Shown: piece by piece, positions 28,260 through 37,569 of the stretch
Layout: each line of letters opens with the position of its first letter
Numbering within the stretch: the first letter of the stretch is position 1
Assembly: GCA_964460845.1 (NCBI GenBank)
Contig: CAYWRZ010000008.1
Location: 62,001-126,000, forward strand
Direction of reading: 5' to 3'
Length of the DNA: 64,000 nucleotides
Source: CAYWRZ01 sp964460845
Lineage (GTDB): Bacteria; Bacteroidota; Bacteroidia; Flavobacteriales_D; UBA2798
Notes under the pieces: model-generated
Told to the model about the DNA's origin: nothing
Database searches by the model: none
The model's input: only the letters and a program-made list of their open reading frames with translations
Position numbers and translations under genes: made by a program

Positions 28260-29201
28260 TTACAAAAATCTTACAGTCTTGGCCTTCTGCCTTACGGGAG
28301 GCTTGATAATGTTGAAACAGTAATTCAGCATTATCTCGTGACTTCCGTTGCTGTAGTTCTTAATCTCTGAGGTGGTTACGTCGTAAGAGTAACCAATGCG
28401 TATCATTCCGGGATTCGATGCTCCACCAACGGTTGTTTGAAAACCGGCCATGGGAACTATCGCATCATTCATACGGTAAGAGACACCGGCCCATACCGTC
28501 TGACGCCACAATACATTCACGTTGGCATCTACCTGTGTGGTAGTGGCATCCGATTCTACCCGCACTGAGGGGCGAAGGGTCCAGTCGCTGTTGCTGGCAC
28601 CAAGGCGCTTGTCCCAACCTGCGATCAGGTAATAGTGCCTCGCATTCTGTACGTTCAACTGCGTAAACTCCGACTCGGAAAGGTGAGTAGCCGACAAGCC
28701 CACATAGAACTCGGGAGTGCGGTAGTACAAGCCTAAACCGAGATCGTAAGTAGCCTGACTCTCATTTCCATTGGGAATTGCCGCATCCTGCGAAACCGGT
28801 GTAATGGCCACCCATGAAGGCTTAAGGCTGGAGCTCATAAAGCCCACAGAAGCACCTACACCCATTTTACCCGGACCGAGGGGAAACTGAAAAGAGTACG
28901 AAAGCTTGGCAGATGTTGTATTGAAAAAGCCGATTTTATCGTTGTAAACCGAAAGCCCCACTCCTCCACGCAAAGCCTTTACCGGACCATGCGCATTAAA
29001 AAGAACGGTACGCGGCGCACCGTCAAAACTAGCCCATTGCTGTCTGAATATGCCTGTAGCACATATTTTATCATCAATCCCTGCAAAAGCGGGGTTGAGG
29101 GACAACCTGTCGAACATGTACTGCGAAAACTGATAGTCCTGCTGTGCAAAAGCAGAAGTGCCCAGAATCAATGCAGAAAGAGAAAGTAGAAGTCTCTTCA
29201 T
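28260..29201 (-). CDS. porP: PorP/SprF-family type IX secretion outer-membrane protein
   Basis: Outer-membrane beta-barrel partner of the type IX apparatus. The signal peptide ends at SAFAQQ, followed by the family opening YQFSQYMFDRLSLNPAFAGID. The alternating-strand body contains GVGLSVYNDKIGFF, and the C-terminus SNGSHEIMLNYCFN is typical of PorP/SprF proteins. It sits directly upstream of gldK (100-base gap), the conserved order, and is probably the first gene of the operon. SprF paralogues serve individual SprB-like cargos; the one next to gldK is usually the core PorP. Confidence 0.94.
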   Translation of the reverse strand: MKRLLLSLSALILGTSAFAQQDYQFSQYMFDRLSLNPAFAGIDDKICATGIFRQQWASFDGAPRTVLFNAHGPVKALRGGVGLSVYNDKIGFFNTTSAKLSYSFQFPLGPGKMGVGASVGFMSSSLKPSWVAITPVSQDAAIPNGNESQATYDLGLGLYYRTPEFYVGLSATHLSESEFTQLNVQNARHYYLIAGWDKRLGASNSDWTLRPSVRVESDATTTQVDANVNVLWRQTVWAGVSYRMNDAIVPMAGFQTTVGGASNPGMIRIGYSYDVTTSEIKNYSNGSHEIMLNYCFNIIKPPVRQKAKTVRFL

Positions 29202-29339
29202 AAAGTAGCTTGTTACTTTATTTTTTGCTGTTTATGCCGGGATGGACCACTCCATTCAAAGCCGGGTAAAGTTAACCAAAAAATATTCTGAAAAAAATTT
29301 TGACCAATATTTTCACAAAATTTTGAACAAAGCCCCGAA

Positions 29340-30515
29340 TTAACTGAGTTTCCGATAGGTTTTCCACCAAAGATCAGGCAGTTCGCCCGAAGAAGCCAAC
29401 TGATAATCTTTATAAGTACAGGGTACCATGTGGTGTCTTTCGAAACGAATACGCTTATCGGCCGGATAAGGCACATCCATCCACCACCTGTCGGAACGAT
29501 CGCTTTTATAGAACACGATTTCCTGTTCAAAATGCTCGCCTGTAACCCGGTACCGGGTAAACGAACTCCGGTCTCCTACCGGGTAATCGTTTTTGCGGTG
29601 GTAATAGCCGTCCAGCAGGTACCAAATCATCTGCGCGGTAAGATGTGCGGTTTGTCCGCTGCGATCTGCCGCCGGATTTATTTCGTAAAAGCCCGCCGAA
29701 GAAAGCTTATCGCTCATTCCCGCATACCGGCAAAGCTGGCAGGCTTCTTCTCCAAACAAGCCGTTGGGTGTAGCCTGTTTGTTACCCGGTGCATCAGAAA
29801 AACGCAGGGCCGATATATCGACGCTCAGGATATCGGCATTGCGAAGCAGGGGCTCGCTGTCCTGAATATCTTTACGCAGCTCGCCCAGTCTGAAATTGTC
29901 AAAGTGAAGTTTATCCATCAGCTCCAGCGTATGACTATCCGCAAAATGCGCCTGCAAAGCCAGGTTGCTGTAATTAAACAGGTAATTAGGCTGATGAAGA
30001 ATAATTTTTCCAAGATAGGACCGCGAGGTGAGCTCGGCATCCAGATCTCCCAAATCGATACGCGAGTCGATAGTGGCTATGTTTACGGTCTGCTCAAGCT
30101 TCTCGTAAGCCAGGTAGTTGGCATAGGTAAGATCCTGCCCGCCTCCTATAATGACCGGTAAGATTTGATTTTTTATCAAGTATGCAACGGTAGCGCTCAG
30201 GGCAAAGTAAGTGTCTTCGAGGGTCGCACCCGCCTTGATGTTCCCCAAATCGGCTATCTGCGGGAGATAAGCGCCTTTGGCCAGCTCGTACAGGTAACGC
30301 CGTACCTGATCGGGTGCTTCGGCACAACCTTTATTACCCGTAGCCCTTCTATCTTCGCATACCCCGATAAGTGCAATGTGCTTGCCTTTCAGTTCGGGAA
30401 AGCCCGAAGCCGAATGAAATTCGACATAATCGGACAGGCGGGCATTAAAAAGCGGATTCGCTTCTTCCCTTTTTTCGGGGATATAGCCCGGCTCAAAGTA
30501 AATGGATATATCCAT
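29340..30515 (-). CDS. arginase/formimidoylglutamase-fold protein, metal ligands lost
   Basis: The fold is ureohydrolase (arginase/agmatinase/HutG), 391 aa, but the manganese site is broken. Motif 1, normally GGDHS, is GGGQD (His to Gln). Motif 2, normally DAHxD, reads DSRID (His to Arg). Motif 3, normally SxDxDxxDP, reads SVDISALRFSD (second Asp to Ser). Three of six ligands are gone, so hydrolysis of arginine-like substrates is unlikely; a binding or regulatory role is possible. The C-terminal ~80 residues extend beyond the arginase core. The start lies 2 bases after the topA stop, so it is cotranscribed with topA, and the porP-gld cluster follows on the same strand. Confidence 0.85.
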   Translation of the reverse strand: MDISIYFEPGYIPEKREEANPLFNARLSDYVEFHSASGFPELKGKHIALIGVCEDRRATGNKGCAEAPDQVRRYLYELAKGAYLPQIADLGNIKAGATLEDTYFALSATVAYLIKNQILPVIIGGGQDLTYANYLAYEKLEQTVNIATIDSRIDLGDLDAELTSRSYLGKIILHQPNYLFNYSNLALQAHFADSHTLELMDKLHFDNFRLGELRKDIQDSEPLLRNADILSVDISALRFSDAPGNKQATPNGLFGEEACQLCRYAGMSDKLSSAGFYEINPAADRSGQTAHLTAQMIWYLLDGYYHRKNDYPVGDRSSFTRYRVTGEHFEQEIVFYKSDRSDRWWMDVPYPADKRIRFERHHMVPCTYKDYQLASSGELPDLWWKTYRKLS

Positions 30516-30517
30516 TG

Positions 30518-32953
30518 TCAGCTTTTCTTCTTACGCGTAGAGGTCGCAGGCTTGGCCGTAGTCTTACGGGCGGCAGCCTTTTTCGGAGCCGCTGCTTTTT
30601 TGGTCGAAGAGCTGGCCTTTTTACGGGTGGTTCCGGCTGCTTTTTTGGCGGGCGCGATCGATTTCACGACAGCTCCTCCGGCCAGTTCGAGGCATTTTTC
30701 GAGCGTCAGCTCGGCCGGATCAAGGTCTTTCGGAATTCTTATGTTCTTTTTTCCCGCCTTTATAAAGGGACCCCAGCGTCCTTTGAGTACCTGTATATCG
30801 GGATTTTCGGGAAATACTTTGAGAATACGTTCACTATCCGCTTTTTTCTTCAACTCCAGCAGCTCAATCGCGCGGGGAAGCTCAATGGTCATGGGGTCGT
30901 CTCCTTCGGCTTTTTTCAGGGAAGCAAATACCCCGTTGGATCCCACATAAGGCCCAAATCGCCCCACATTGGCGGTTACTTTATACCCGTTCCATTCGCC
31001 TAAGGTGCGCGGAAGCTTAAACAGGTCGAGCGCTTCTTCGAGTGTCAGGGTCGCAATGCTCTGATCTTTACGAAGCGAAGCAAAACGAGGCTTTTCCTCG
31101 TCGTCCGCATTTCCGATCATCACCATCGGGCCGTAGCGGCCTATTTTCGCCACGATTCTTTTTCCGCTGGCGGGGTCTGTACCCAACTCGCGTTCTCCGG
31201 TCGCTTTTTCGCTGGTTTCGAGCGTTTGTTCCACTCCTTTATGAAAAGGCCCGTAAAAGCGTTGCAGCATATCGTTCCAGCGCAACAGCCCCTGGGCAAT
31301 ATCATCAAATTCTTTCTCGACCGAAGCGGTAAATCCGTAATCAAGTATATCCTGAAAGTGCATGACCAAAAAGTCATTCACCACCACACCTATATCGGTA
31401 GGAAATAGCTTAGCCTTTTCCGCGCCGGTAGTTTCGGTTTTGAGTTCCTCTTTGATTTTTCCCGCTTTAAGGGTAAACAGATCGTATTCCCTTTTCACTC
31501 CTTCGCGATCTTCACGCACTACATACCCTCTCTTTTGTATGGTCGAAATGGTAGGCGCATAGGTAGAAGGACGTCCTATTCCGAGCTCTTCGAGCTTTTT
31601 CACCAAACTGGCCTCGGTGTAACGCGGCGGGTGATGTGTAAAACGCTGGGTGCCGGTAATGACCGACATATCGAGCATCTGCCCGATTTTCAGCGGCGGA
31701 AGAATTCCCTCCTGCTCTTCTTCGGTGGTATCGTCGTCGGTCGATTCGAGGTACACTTTCAGAAAACCGTCAAATTTGAGCACTTCTCCCTGCGCTACGA
31801 AATGCTCCTGCGCATTAGAGATGGAAATGGTAACGGTGGTTTTCTCGAGTTGTGCATCGGCCATTTGCGAAGCTACGGTGCGTTTCCAAATAAGTTCGTA
31901 AAGTTTTTGTGCGGCTGTATCTCCACCTACCGATTGCTTGTCCATGTAGGTTGGTCTGATCGCTTCGTGCGCTTCCTGTGCCCCTTTGGTTTTGGTCGCA
32001 TACCTGCGGGGATTGGAATACTGCGGGCCGTAAAAGCCGGTAATGGTTTCTTTAGCTGCATTGATGGCGGTTTCCGACAGGTTCACAGAGTCGGTACGCA
32101 TATATGTAATGTGTCCTTCTTCGTAAAGCTTTTGGGCTACGGTCATGGTACGCGCTACGGAAAAGCCCAGTTTTCGCGAGGCTTCCTGCTGCAATGTAGA
32201 GGTGGTAAAGGGTGCTGCCGGCGATTTTTTAGCGGGCTTGGTCACCAAATCTTTTACCTGATACTCAGCGTTTTTACATTTCTCAAGAAAAGCCAGGGCT
32301 TCTTCGCGGGTAGAAAAACGTTTGTTGAGCTCGGCGCGAATAAGATGTTTGCCATCTACCAAAAATTCGCCGGTAAAACGGTAAAATGCTTCGCTGGTAA
32401 ATTGCTGAATATCACGCTCACGCTCCACAATGATCCGTACGGCCACCGATTGTACACGCCCGGCCGAAAGAGAAGGTTTTACTTTTTTCCACAAGAGCGG
32501 AGAAAGCTCAAATCCCACAAGCCTGTCGAGGACACGGCGTGCCTGCTGGGCATCGACCAGGTGCTGATCAATCGCTCTCGGATTATCAATGGCCTTGACA
32601 ATCGCAGTTTTGGTAATCTCATTAAAGGTGATCCGACGGGTACGTTGCACGGGAAGATCAAGGGCTTCTTTCAGGTGCCACGAAATGGCTTCCCCCTCCC
32701 GATCCTCATCCGTAGCGAGCCAGATGACTTCCGCATCTTTGGAGAGCTTTTTCAGCTCGGATACCACTTTTCTCTTGTCTTCAGAAATTTCGTAGTCCGG
32801 CAAAAATCCGTTCTCAATATCTACTGAGAGCCCTCCTTTCGACAGATCCCTTACGTGTCCGTAACTCGACTTCACCAGAAAATCCTTTCCCAGGAATCCC
32901 TCAATGGTTTTCGCCTTGGCGGGCGACTCCACAATAACCAGGTTTTTTGCCAT
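30518..32953 (-). CDS. topA: DNA topoisomerase I (type IA)
   Basis: Relaxes negative supercoils. The N-terminal Toprim domain (1-120) starts NLVIVESPAKAKTIEGFLG and has the acidic DEDREGEAISWHL triad. Domains II-IV follow, with the catalytic Tyr in GHITYMRTDSVNLS (around residue 290) and ARRVLDRLVGFELSPLLWKK. There are no C-terminal zinc ribbons; instead three TopA C-terminal repeat units (for example IGRYGPMVMIG, NVGRFGPYVGS and KGRWGPFIKAG, about 590-750) and a Lys/Ala-rich tail resembling histone H1. This is the form usual in Bacteroidota. It is divergent from miaB. Confidence 0.97.
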   Translation of the reverse strand: MAKNLVIVESPAKAKTIEGFLGKDFLVKSSYGHVRDLSKGGLSVDIENGFLPDYEISEDKRKVVSELKKLSKDAEVIWLATDEDREGEAISWHLKEALDLPVQRTRRITFNEITKTAIVKAIDNPRAIDQHLVDAQQARRVLDRLVGFELSPLLWKKVKPSLSAGRVQSVAVRIIVERERDIQQFTSEAFYRFTGEFLVDGKHLIRAELNKRFSTREEALAFLEKCKNAEYQVKDLVTKPAKKSPAAPFTTSTLQQEASRKLGFSVARTMTVAQKLYEEGHITYMRTDSVNLSETAINAAKETITGFYGPQYSNPRRYATKTKGAQEAHEAIRPTYMDKQSVGGDTAAQKLYELIWKRTVASQMADAQLEKTTVTISISNAQEHFVAQGEVLKFDGFLKVYLESTDDDTTEEEQEGILPPLKIGQMLDMSVITGTQRFTHHPPRYTEASLVKKLEELGIGRPSTYAPTISTIQKRGYVVREDREGVKREYDLFTLKAGKIKEELKTETTGAEKAKLFPTDIGVVVNDFLVMHFQDILDYGFTASVEKEFDDIAQGLLRWNDMLQRFYGPFHKGVEQTLETSEKATGERELGTDPASGKRIVAKIGRYGPMVMIGNADDEEKPRFASLRKDQSIATLTLEEALDLFKLPRTLGEWNGYKVTANVGRFGPYVGSNGVFASLKKAEGDDPMTIELPRAIELLELKKKADSERILKVFPENPDIQVLKGRWGPFIKAGKKNIRIPKDLDPAELTLEKCLELAGGAVVKSIAPAKKAAGTTRKKASSSTKKAAAPKKAAARKTTAKPATSTRKKKS

Positions 32954-33097
32954 GCGCAGTACTTTAATTTACCTCCGGCAGGGTGTCTCCGGAAGGTTTT
33001 GTCGGTTGCAAATAAAAGGATTTCGTCTTTTCATAAAAAATTTTGACCGATTTCATTTTTTTTAACAATTCTCTCCCGCCTCAAAACCGCCTGCCAT

Positions 33098-33128
33098 TTT
33101 GACACCTTCGGGGCTTTGCTTATCTTTG
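33098..33128 (+). promoter_or_regulatory. Bacteroidota-type promoter of the miaB operon
   Basis: TTTG at 33098-33101 and TATCTTTG at 33121-33128 match the -33 TTTG and -7 TAnnTTTG consensus exactly, with a 19-base spacer. The transcript would start about 33135. This rules out the in-frame ATG at 33116 as the miaB start and supports ATG 33158. Confidence 0.8.
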
Positions 33129-33157
33129 CAATTCCCTTGAAAAACCGGGTCATAAAA

Positions 33158-34609
33158 ATGGAAGCAACAGCACAAAAGGTAATTGACGAATCGCGGCAGG
33201 GAGAAGCTTTGATGCGGGAAGATACGGATCCGAAATTAAAAAACGGTAAAAAATTATACTTGGAGAGCTACGGCTGTCAGATGAACTTTTCGGACAGCGA
33301 GATTGTAGCCTCTATTCTTATCAAAGACGGATTCAGCACCACGCGTAATGCGGACGAAGCCGACGTGGTATTGCTAAACACCTGTGCTATAAGAGATAAC
33401 GCCGAACAAAGAGTGCGTAACCGCCTGAATGAATTCCATTCCCGGAAAAAACAAAAACCCGGATTAGTGGTAGGCGTGCTCGGTTGTATGGCCGAACGCC
33501 TGAAAGCCAAGCTGCTCGAAGAAGAAAAGCTGGTCGATTTGGTCGTAGGACCCGATGCATACCGCGATTTACCCGGTCTGATAGCCCAGGTCGAAGGCGG
33601 ACAAAAAGCCGTCAACGTGTTGCTTTCGCGCGAAGAAACATACGCCGATATCAACCCCATACGACTCGATACCAATGGAGTAAGTGCGTTCATATCCATT
33701 ATGCGGGGCTGCGACAATATGTGTTCTTTCTGCGTGGTACCTTTTACAAGAGGGCGCGAGCGCAGCCGGGATCCCGAATCGATCGTACACGAAGCCCATT
33801 ATCTTTTTGAAAACGGCTATCGCGAGGTCACCTTGCTTGGGCAAAATGTGGACTCTTATAAATGGAACATCAACTCCAAAGGAGAAATTACCGACGCAAC
33901 CAAGCCGGTGGTCAATTTTGCGCAATTGCTCGAAAAAGTGGCGCTGGTCTCTCCCCTGCTCCGTGTGCGCTTTTCCACTTCGCATCCGAAAGACATGACC
34001 GACGAAGTGCTGCAAATCATGGCGCAGTACGAAAATATTTGCAAGTACATTCACCTTCCGGTGCAATCGGGCAATTCGGAAATCCTGCATAAAATGAACC
34101 GGGGCTATACCCGCGAGTGGTACCTCGACCGCATAGCGGCTATACGTAAGTATATGCCCGACTGTGCAATTTCGACCGACGTGATCGCAGGGTTCTGTTC
34201 CGAAACGGAAGACCAGCACCGGGAAACGATAAGTCTGATGGAAGCGGTAAAATACGATTTCGCGTATATGTTCAAATATTCGGAACGCCCAAAAACATTA
34301 GCCGAACGGAAATACGAAGACGATGTACCCGAAGCCGAAAAAACACGCCGTCTTACCGAAATTATCCAGCTACAGCAACAGCATTCGCTGGAAAGCAACC
34401 AACGAGCCATCGGAAAAATACACAGGGTGCTGATTGAAGGCGTTTCCAAACGTTCTGAAGCGCATCTTTACGGCCGCAACTCTCAAAACACTGTGGTCGT
34501 ATTTCCCCGCCATCACTACGAAAAAGGACAATACGCCGATATTTATGTAGAAGAATGCACGGCAGCCACGCTGCTGGGCAAGCCCGTAGAACTTAGTGTG
34601 GAAGCATGA
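33158..34609 (+). CDS. miaB: tRNA-2-methylthio-N6-dimethylallyladenosine synthase MiaB
   Basis: Radical-SAM methylthiotransferase that adds the 2-methylthio group to i6A37 in tRNAs reading UNN codons. The N-terminal UPF0004 domain carries cluster-binding Cys in LESYGCQMNFSDSE, LNTCAIRDNAEQRVR and VLGCMAERL. The radical-SAM core has CDNMCSFC within RGCDNMCSFCVVPFTRGRERSR, and a C-terminal TRAM domain completes it. ATG 33158 follows a clear promoter, and 483 aa is normal. Its stop overlaps the next start (ATGA, 34606-34609), so translation is coupled to the sigma-54 activator. Confidence 0.97.
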   Translation: MEATAQKVIDESRQGEALMREDTDPKLKNGKKLYLESYGCQMNFSDSEIVASILIKDGFSTTRNADEADVVLLNTCAIRDNAEQRVRNRLNEFHSRKKQKPGLVVGVLGCMAERLKAKLLEEEKLVDLVVGPDAYRDLPGLIAQVEGGQKAVNVLLSREETYADINPIRLDTNGVSAFISIMRGCDNMCSFCVVPFTRGRERSRDPESIVHEAHYLFENGYREVTLLGQNVDSYKWNINSKGEITDATKPVVNFAQLLEKVALVSPLLRVRFSTSHPKDMTDEVLQIMAQYENICKYIHLPVQSGNSEILHKMNRGYTREWYLDRIAAIRKYMPDCAISTDVIAGFCSETEDQHRETISLMEAVKYDFAYMFKYSERPKTLAERKYEDDVPEAEKTRRLTEIIQLQQQHSLESNQRAIGKIHRVLIEGVSKRSEAHLYGRNSQNTVVVFPRHHYEKGQYADIYVEECTAATLLGKPVELSVEA

Positions 34610-35865
34610 ACAATCAGGTACAGCAAATCAAGCAACGTTTCGGCATCATCGGAAATGCCCCTGCGCTCAACCGGGCCATCGAAGTAGCCATGCAGGTAGC
34701 TCCGACCGACCTCAGCGTACTGGTAACCGGCGAAAGTGGTACAGGTAAAGAAATTATGCCGCAGATCATTCATCACCTGAGTTCCCGCAAGCACGGTCCC
34801 TACATCGCGGTAAACTGCGGCGCCATTCCCGAAGGCACCATCGATTCGGAATTATTCGGTCACGAAAAAGGTTCGTTTACCGGTGCGCACGAATCGCGAA
34901 AAGGCTATTTTGAAGTAGCCAGCGGAGGTACCATCTTTCTCGACGAAGTGGCCGAGCTACCGCTGCAAACGCAGGTACGCCTGCTGCGTGTGCTCGAAAC
35001 CGGCGAATACATAAGAGTAGGTTCTTCCAAAGTGCTAAAAACCGAAGTGCGTATTATCGCCGCTACTAACGTGAACATTCCCGAAGCCGTACGCAAAGGG
35101 CGTTTTCGCGAAGACCTTTATTATCGACTGAATACAGTGCCCATTCATATCCCGCCGCTGCGCGAACGCCGCGAAGATGTGGGACTGCTGTTTCGCAAAT
35201 TTGCCGCCGATTTTGCCGACAAGTACCGTATGCCGCCGGTACGGCTCGAAGACGACGCGTTACGGGCAATGATCGGTTATTCCTGGCCGGGAAATATCCG
35301 GCAGCTCAAAAACATGACCGAACAAATTTCGGTACTGGAGAACGAAAGAGAAATTACAGCCGTACAGCTTCAGCATTACCTGCCCAAAGAGACGGCTAAT
35401 CTGCCCGCGCTGACCGGTGCGAAAGAAAATCAGGGTTCCGACCTTTCGGAACGCGAAATTCTATACAAGCTGCTCTTCGATATGCGCAACGACCTGACCG
35501 ACCTGAAAACCCTGGTCAGGGATCTGATGCAGGGACGTCAGGATCTGTCGGCGTTGAGTCCTGAAAAAACCGCATTGCTCAAAAGGCTTTACAGCGCTAA
35601 AGAAGGCGACACCATTATTTCGCCGGTAGAAGCGCATACGCCGGCACCTGTACACAACCAGCCGATTCATACCCCTTCGTATCCGGAAGATATTATAGAG
35701 GAGCATGAAGAAGTGGAAGAATCGCTTTCGCTGGAAGAACGAGAGAAAGATCTGATTCGAAAAGCGCTGATCAAACACCGCAATAAACGTAAATATGCGG
35801 CACGTGAGCTGGGCATTTCGGAACGCACCTTATACCGGAAAATCAAAGAATACGATCTCAAATGA
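34606..35865 (+). CDS. sigma-54 interaction AAA+ transcriptional activator without receiver domain
   Basis: A bacterial enhancer-binding protein of 419 aa. The AAA+ domain begins almost at the N-terminus: Walker A GESGTGKE (about residue 45), the sigma-54 contact loop GSFTGA, Walker B GGTIFLDEVAELP, the arginine-containing FREDLYYRLNTVPI and WPGNIRQLKN. A Glu/Pro-rich linker (about 270-375) leads to a Fis-type helix-turn-helix at the end (KYAARELGISERTLYRKIKEY). There is no receiver, GAF or PAS domain, so activity is probably set by level or by a partner. It is coupled by ATGA overlaps to both miaB and lptE, an arrangement I know from other Bacteroidota. Confidence 0.93.
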   Translation: MNNQVQQIKQRFGIIGNAPALNRAIEVAMQVAPTDLSVLVTGESGTGKEIMPQIIHHLSSRKHGPYIAVNCGAIPEGTIDSELFGHEKGSFTGAHESRKGYFEVASGGTIFLDEVAELPLQTQVRLLRVLETGEYIRVGSSKVLKTEVRIIAATNVNIPEAVRKGRFREDLYYRLNTVPIHIPPLRERREDVGLLFRKFAADFADKYRMPPVRLEDDALRAMIGYSWPGNIRQLKNMTEQISVLENEREITAVQLQHYLPKETANLPALTGAKENQGSDLSEREILYKLLFDMRNDLTDLKTLVRDLMQGRQDLSALSPEKTALLKRLYSAKEGDTIISPVEAHTPAPVHNQPIHTPSYPEDIIEEHEEVEESLSLEEREKDLIRKALIKHRNKRKYAARELGISERTLYRKIKEYDLK

Positions 35866-36371
35866 GAAATCCGATCCGATTGCTGCTGTTTGCTTCGCTG
35901 CTGCTGGGAGTATCGTCCTGCAAAGTGCAGTACACCTTTACCGGAGCCGATATTCCGGCAAATGCGAACACCGTATCGGTCGCTTTTTTCCAAAATAACG
36001 CCCCACTGGCCAATCCCAATACCGGACAACAATTTACCGAGGCGCTGAAAGATCTGTTTATCGCGCAAACAAGGCTCGAATTAGCCGCTAATAACGGGGA
36101 CCTGCGCTACGAAGGATCCATTACCGGTTACGATGTACGACCGGTCGCCATACAAGGCAACGAAACCGCTTCGCTGAACCGGCTTACCATTACCGTCAAT
36201 GTGAAATACACCAATACGCTCGACGAGAAGAAAAATTTTGAGCAGAGCTTTTCCCGCTTCGCCGATTTCCCAAGCAGTTCGGACATTTCGAGTGTCGAAG
36301 AAGGACTGATTACCGAAATTCACAAACAATTAGTGCAGGACGTGTTTGACCGTTCGCTCGGAAGCTGGTAA
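35862..36371 (+). CDS. lptE: LPS assembly lipoprotein LptE
   Basis: Outer-membrane lipoprotein that plugs and helps fold the LPS translocon LptD. Lipobox VSSC with Cys20, then the LptE fold: YTFTGADIPANANTVSVAFFQN and EALKDLFIAQTRLELAANNGDLRYEGSITGY-type sequence, and a C-terminal two-helix part (DISSVEEGLITEIHKQLVQDVFDRSL). 169 aa is the usual length of the Bacteroidota LptE family. The start overlaps the stop of the sigma-54 activator (ATGA, 35862-35865), and the TPR gene starts 3 bases after its stop. Confidence 0.92.
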   Translation: MRNPIRLLLFASLLLGVSSCKVQYTFTGADIPANANTVSVAFFQNNAPLANPNTGQQFTEALKDLFIAQTRLELAANNGDLRYEGSITGYDVRPVAIQGNETASLNRLTITVNVKYTNTLDEKKNFEQSFSRFADFPSSSDISSVEEGLITEIHKQLVQDVFDRSLGSW

Positions 36372-36374
36372 GCC

Positions 36375-37568
36375 ATGAATACAACCGCACTACTGCAACT
36401 GATGGAAGCGCCGGAACTTATCGGCGAAAGCGAAACCCGCCAACTGGAAACGCTATCCGAACGTTTTCCCTATTGCCAGGCCATACAGATGCTTTACACC
36501 AAAGGGCTGCACAATCAGAAAAGCATCGATTACCTCGATCGCCTCAAGCTGACTGCTGCCCTCACTACCGATCGGCAGGTATTATACCGCTTCATCATGC
36601 AGGAAGCGCTGTTACAAAAAATTGCGGAAGTAGTGGAAGAGGCCGAAAAAGAAGCTACACACGATACGCAAGCCGAGGTAACAAGTGTAGTGCGATTGCC
36701 CGAAACGACAACCGAAGCGAAAGAACCGGAGCCCGCGTTGACAGCGCAAGAAAATGCACAAACGGAATCGTTACACCAAACAGAAACCGTTGCCACACCC
36801 GATCCCGAAGCATTAGGTGAGCTGCTAAGCCAAAAGCTGGAAGCCACACTTGAAAAACTAGTAAAAACGCTTAGCGAGAAAGACAAGGAAACGAGCGCAG
36901 CGGCAGTTGAAATCACCGCCGAAACGGAGCCTAATCACGAACAGAAAAAAACAGAAGACAGCGCACCTCTTCCCGAAGCCGTTCCTTCAATAGCCGAACC
37001 GGAGAAAAAAGAAAGCACCTCGAAACCCATTTCCGAATTTGAGAAGCAGATACTTTGGGAAGCGGTAAACGCCTCTATCCATGTGGACGTGATCAAAGAA
37101 CTGGAGGAGCGCCCAACGCACGAGTCGGCGCATAAAGAACCGGAGCCGGCTCCCAAAAGCGATGCACAGAAATCTTTCCTGCACTGGCTGAAACCGCTTC
37201 AGGCAGAAAAGGACGAAACCGCAGGAATTGAGACTGCGCAACCCGATTCTACCGCAGGAAAAAAACAGGCGCACAAACCGGAAGATCTCACTGAACTTGT
37301 AGAACGTTTCATCCGTTCCGAGCCCAAAATCACGCCGCAAAAGGCCGAATTTTATTCACCGGGCAACATGGCAAAGCTGAGTATTACAGACAATGAAGAG
37401 TTTGTATCTGAAACATTAGCAAGTATTTACGAGAAGCAAGGGTACCTCCAAAAAGCCATCAGGGTGTACGAAAAATTAAGTTTGAAATTTCCCGAAAAAT
37501 CCGCTTACTTTGCATCCCGCATAAAAAACCTGGAAACCATCCAAAAAAACGCCAAAAACAAATCGTGA
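36375..37568 (+). CDS. TPR-containing hypothetical protein
   Basis: A 397-aa protein conserved in this gene position in Bacteroidota. The N-terminal helical segment (1-90, LPYCQAIQMLYTKGL-type) is followed by a long low-complexity region rich in Glu, Thr, Pro and Ala (about 95-300), with a small conserved island around KPISEFEKQILWEAVNASIHVDVI. The C-terminus (about 325-397) contains one TPR-like repeat (ETLASIYEKQGYLQKAIRVYEKLSLKFPEKS). No signal peptide, so it is cytoplasmic. It is sandwiched between lptE and secG with 1-3-base gaps, so it belongs to the operon; a scaffold role in envelope assembly is only a guess. Confidence 0.85.
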   Translation: MNTTALLQLMEAPELIGESETRQLETLSERFPYCQAIQMLYTKGLHNQKSIDYLDRLKLTAALTTDRQVLYRFIMQEALLQKIAEVVEEAEKEATHDTQAEVTSVVRLPETTTEAKEPEPALTAQENAQTESLHQTETVATPDPEALGELLSQKLEATLEKLVKTLSEKDKETSAAAVEITAETEPNHEQKKTEDSAPLPEAVPSIAEPEKKESTSKPISEFEKQILWEAVNASIHVDVIKELEERPTHESAHKEPEPAPKSDAQKSFLHWLKPLQAEKDETAGIETAQPDSTAGKKQAHKPEDLTELVERFIRSEPKITPQKAEFYSPGNMAKLSITDNEEFVSETLASIYEKQGYLQKAIRVYEKLSLKFPEKSAYFASRIKNLETIQKNAKNKS

Positions 37569-37569
37569 T

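Noticed and set aside
34606..35865. GSFTGA instead of GAFTGA in the sigma-54 activators as a defect
   Set aside because: Both activators in the window carry GSFTGA and this is a common functional variant.
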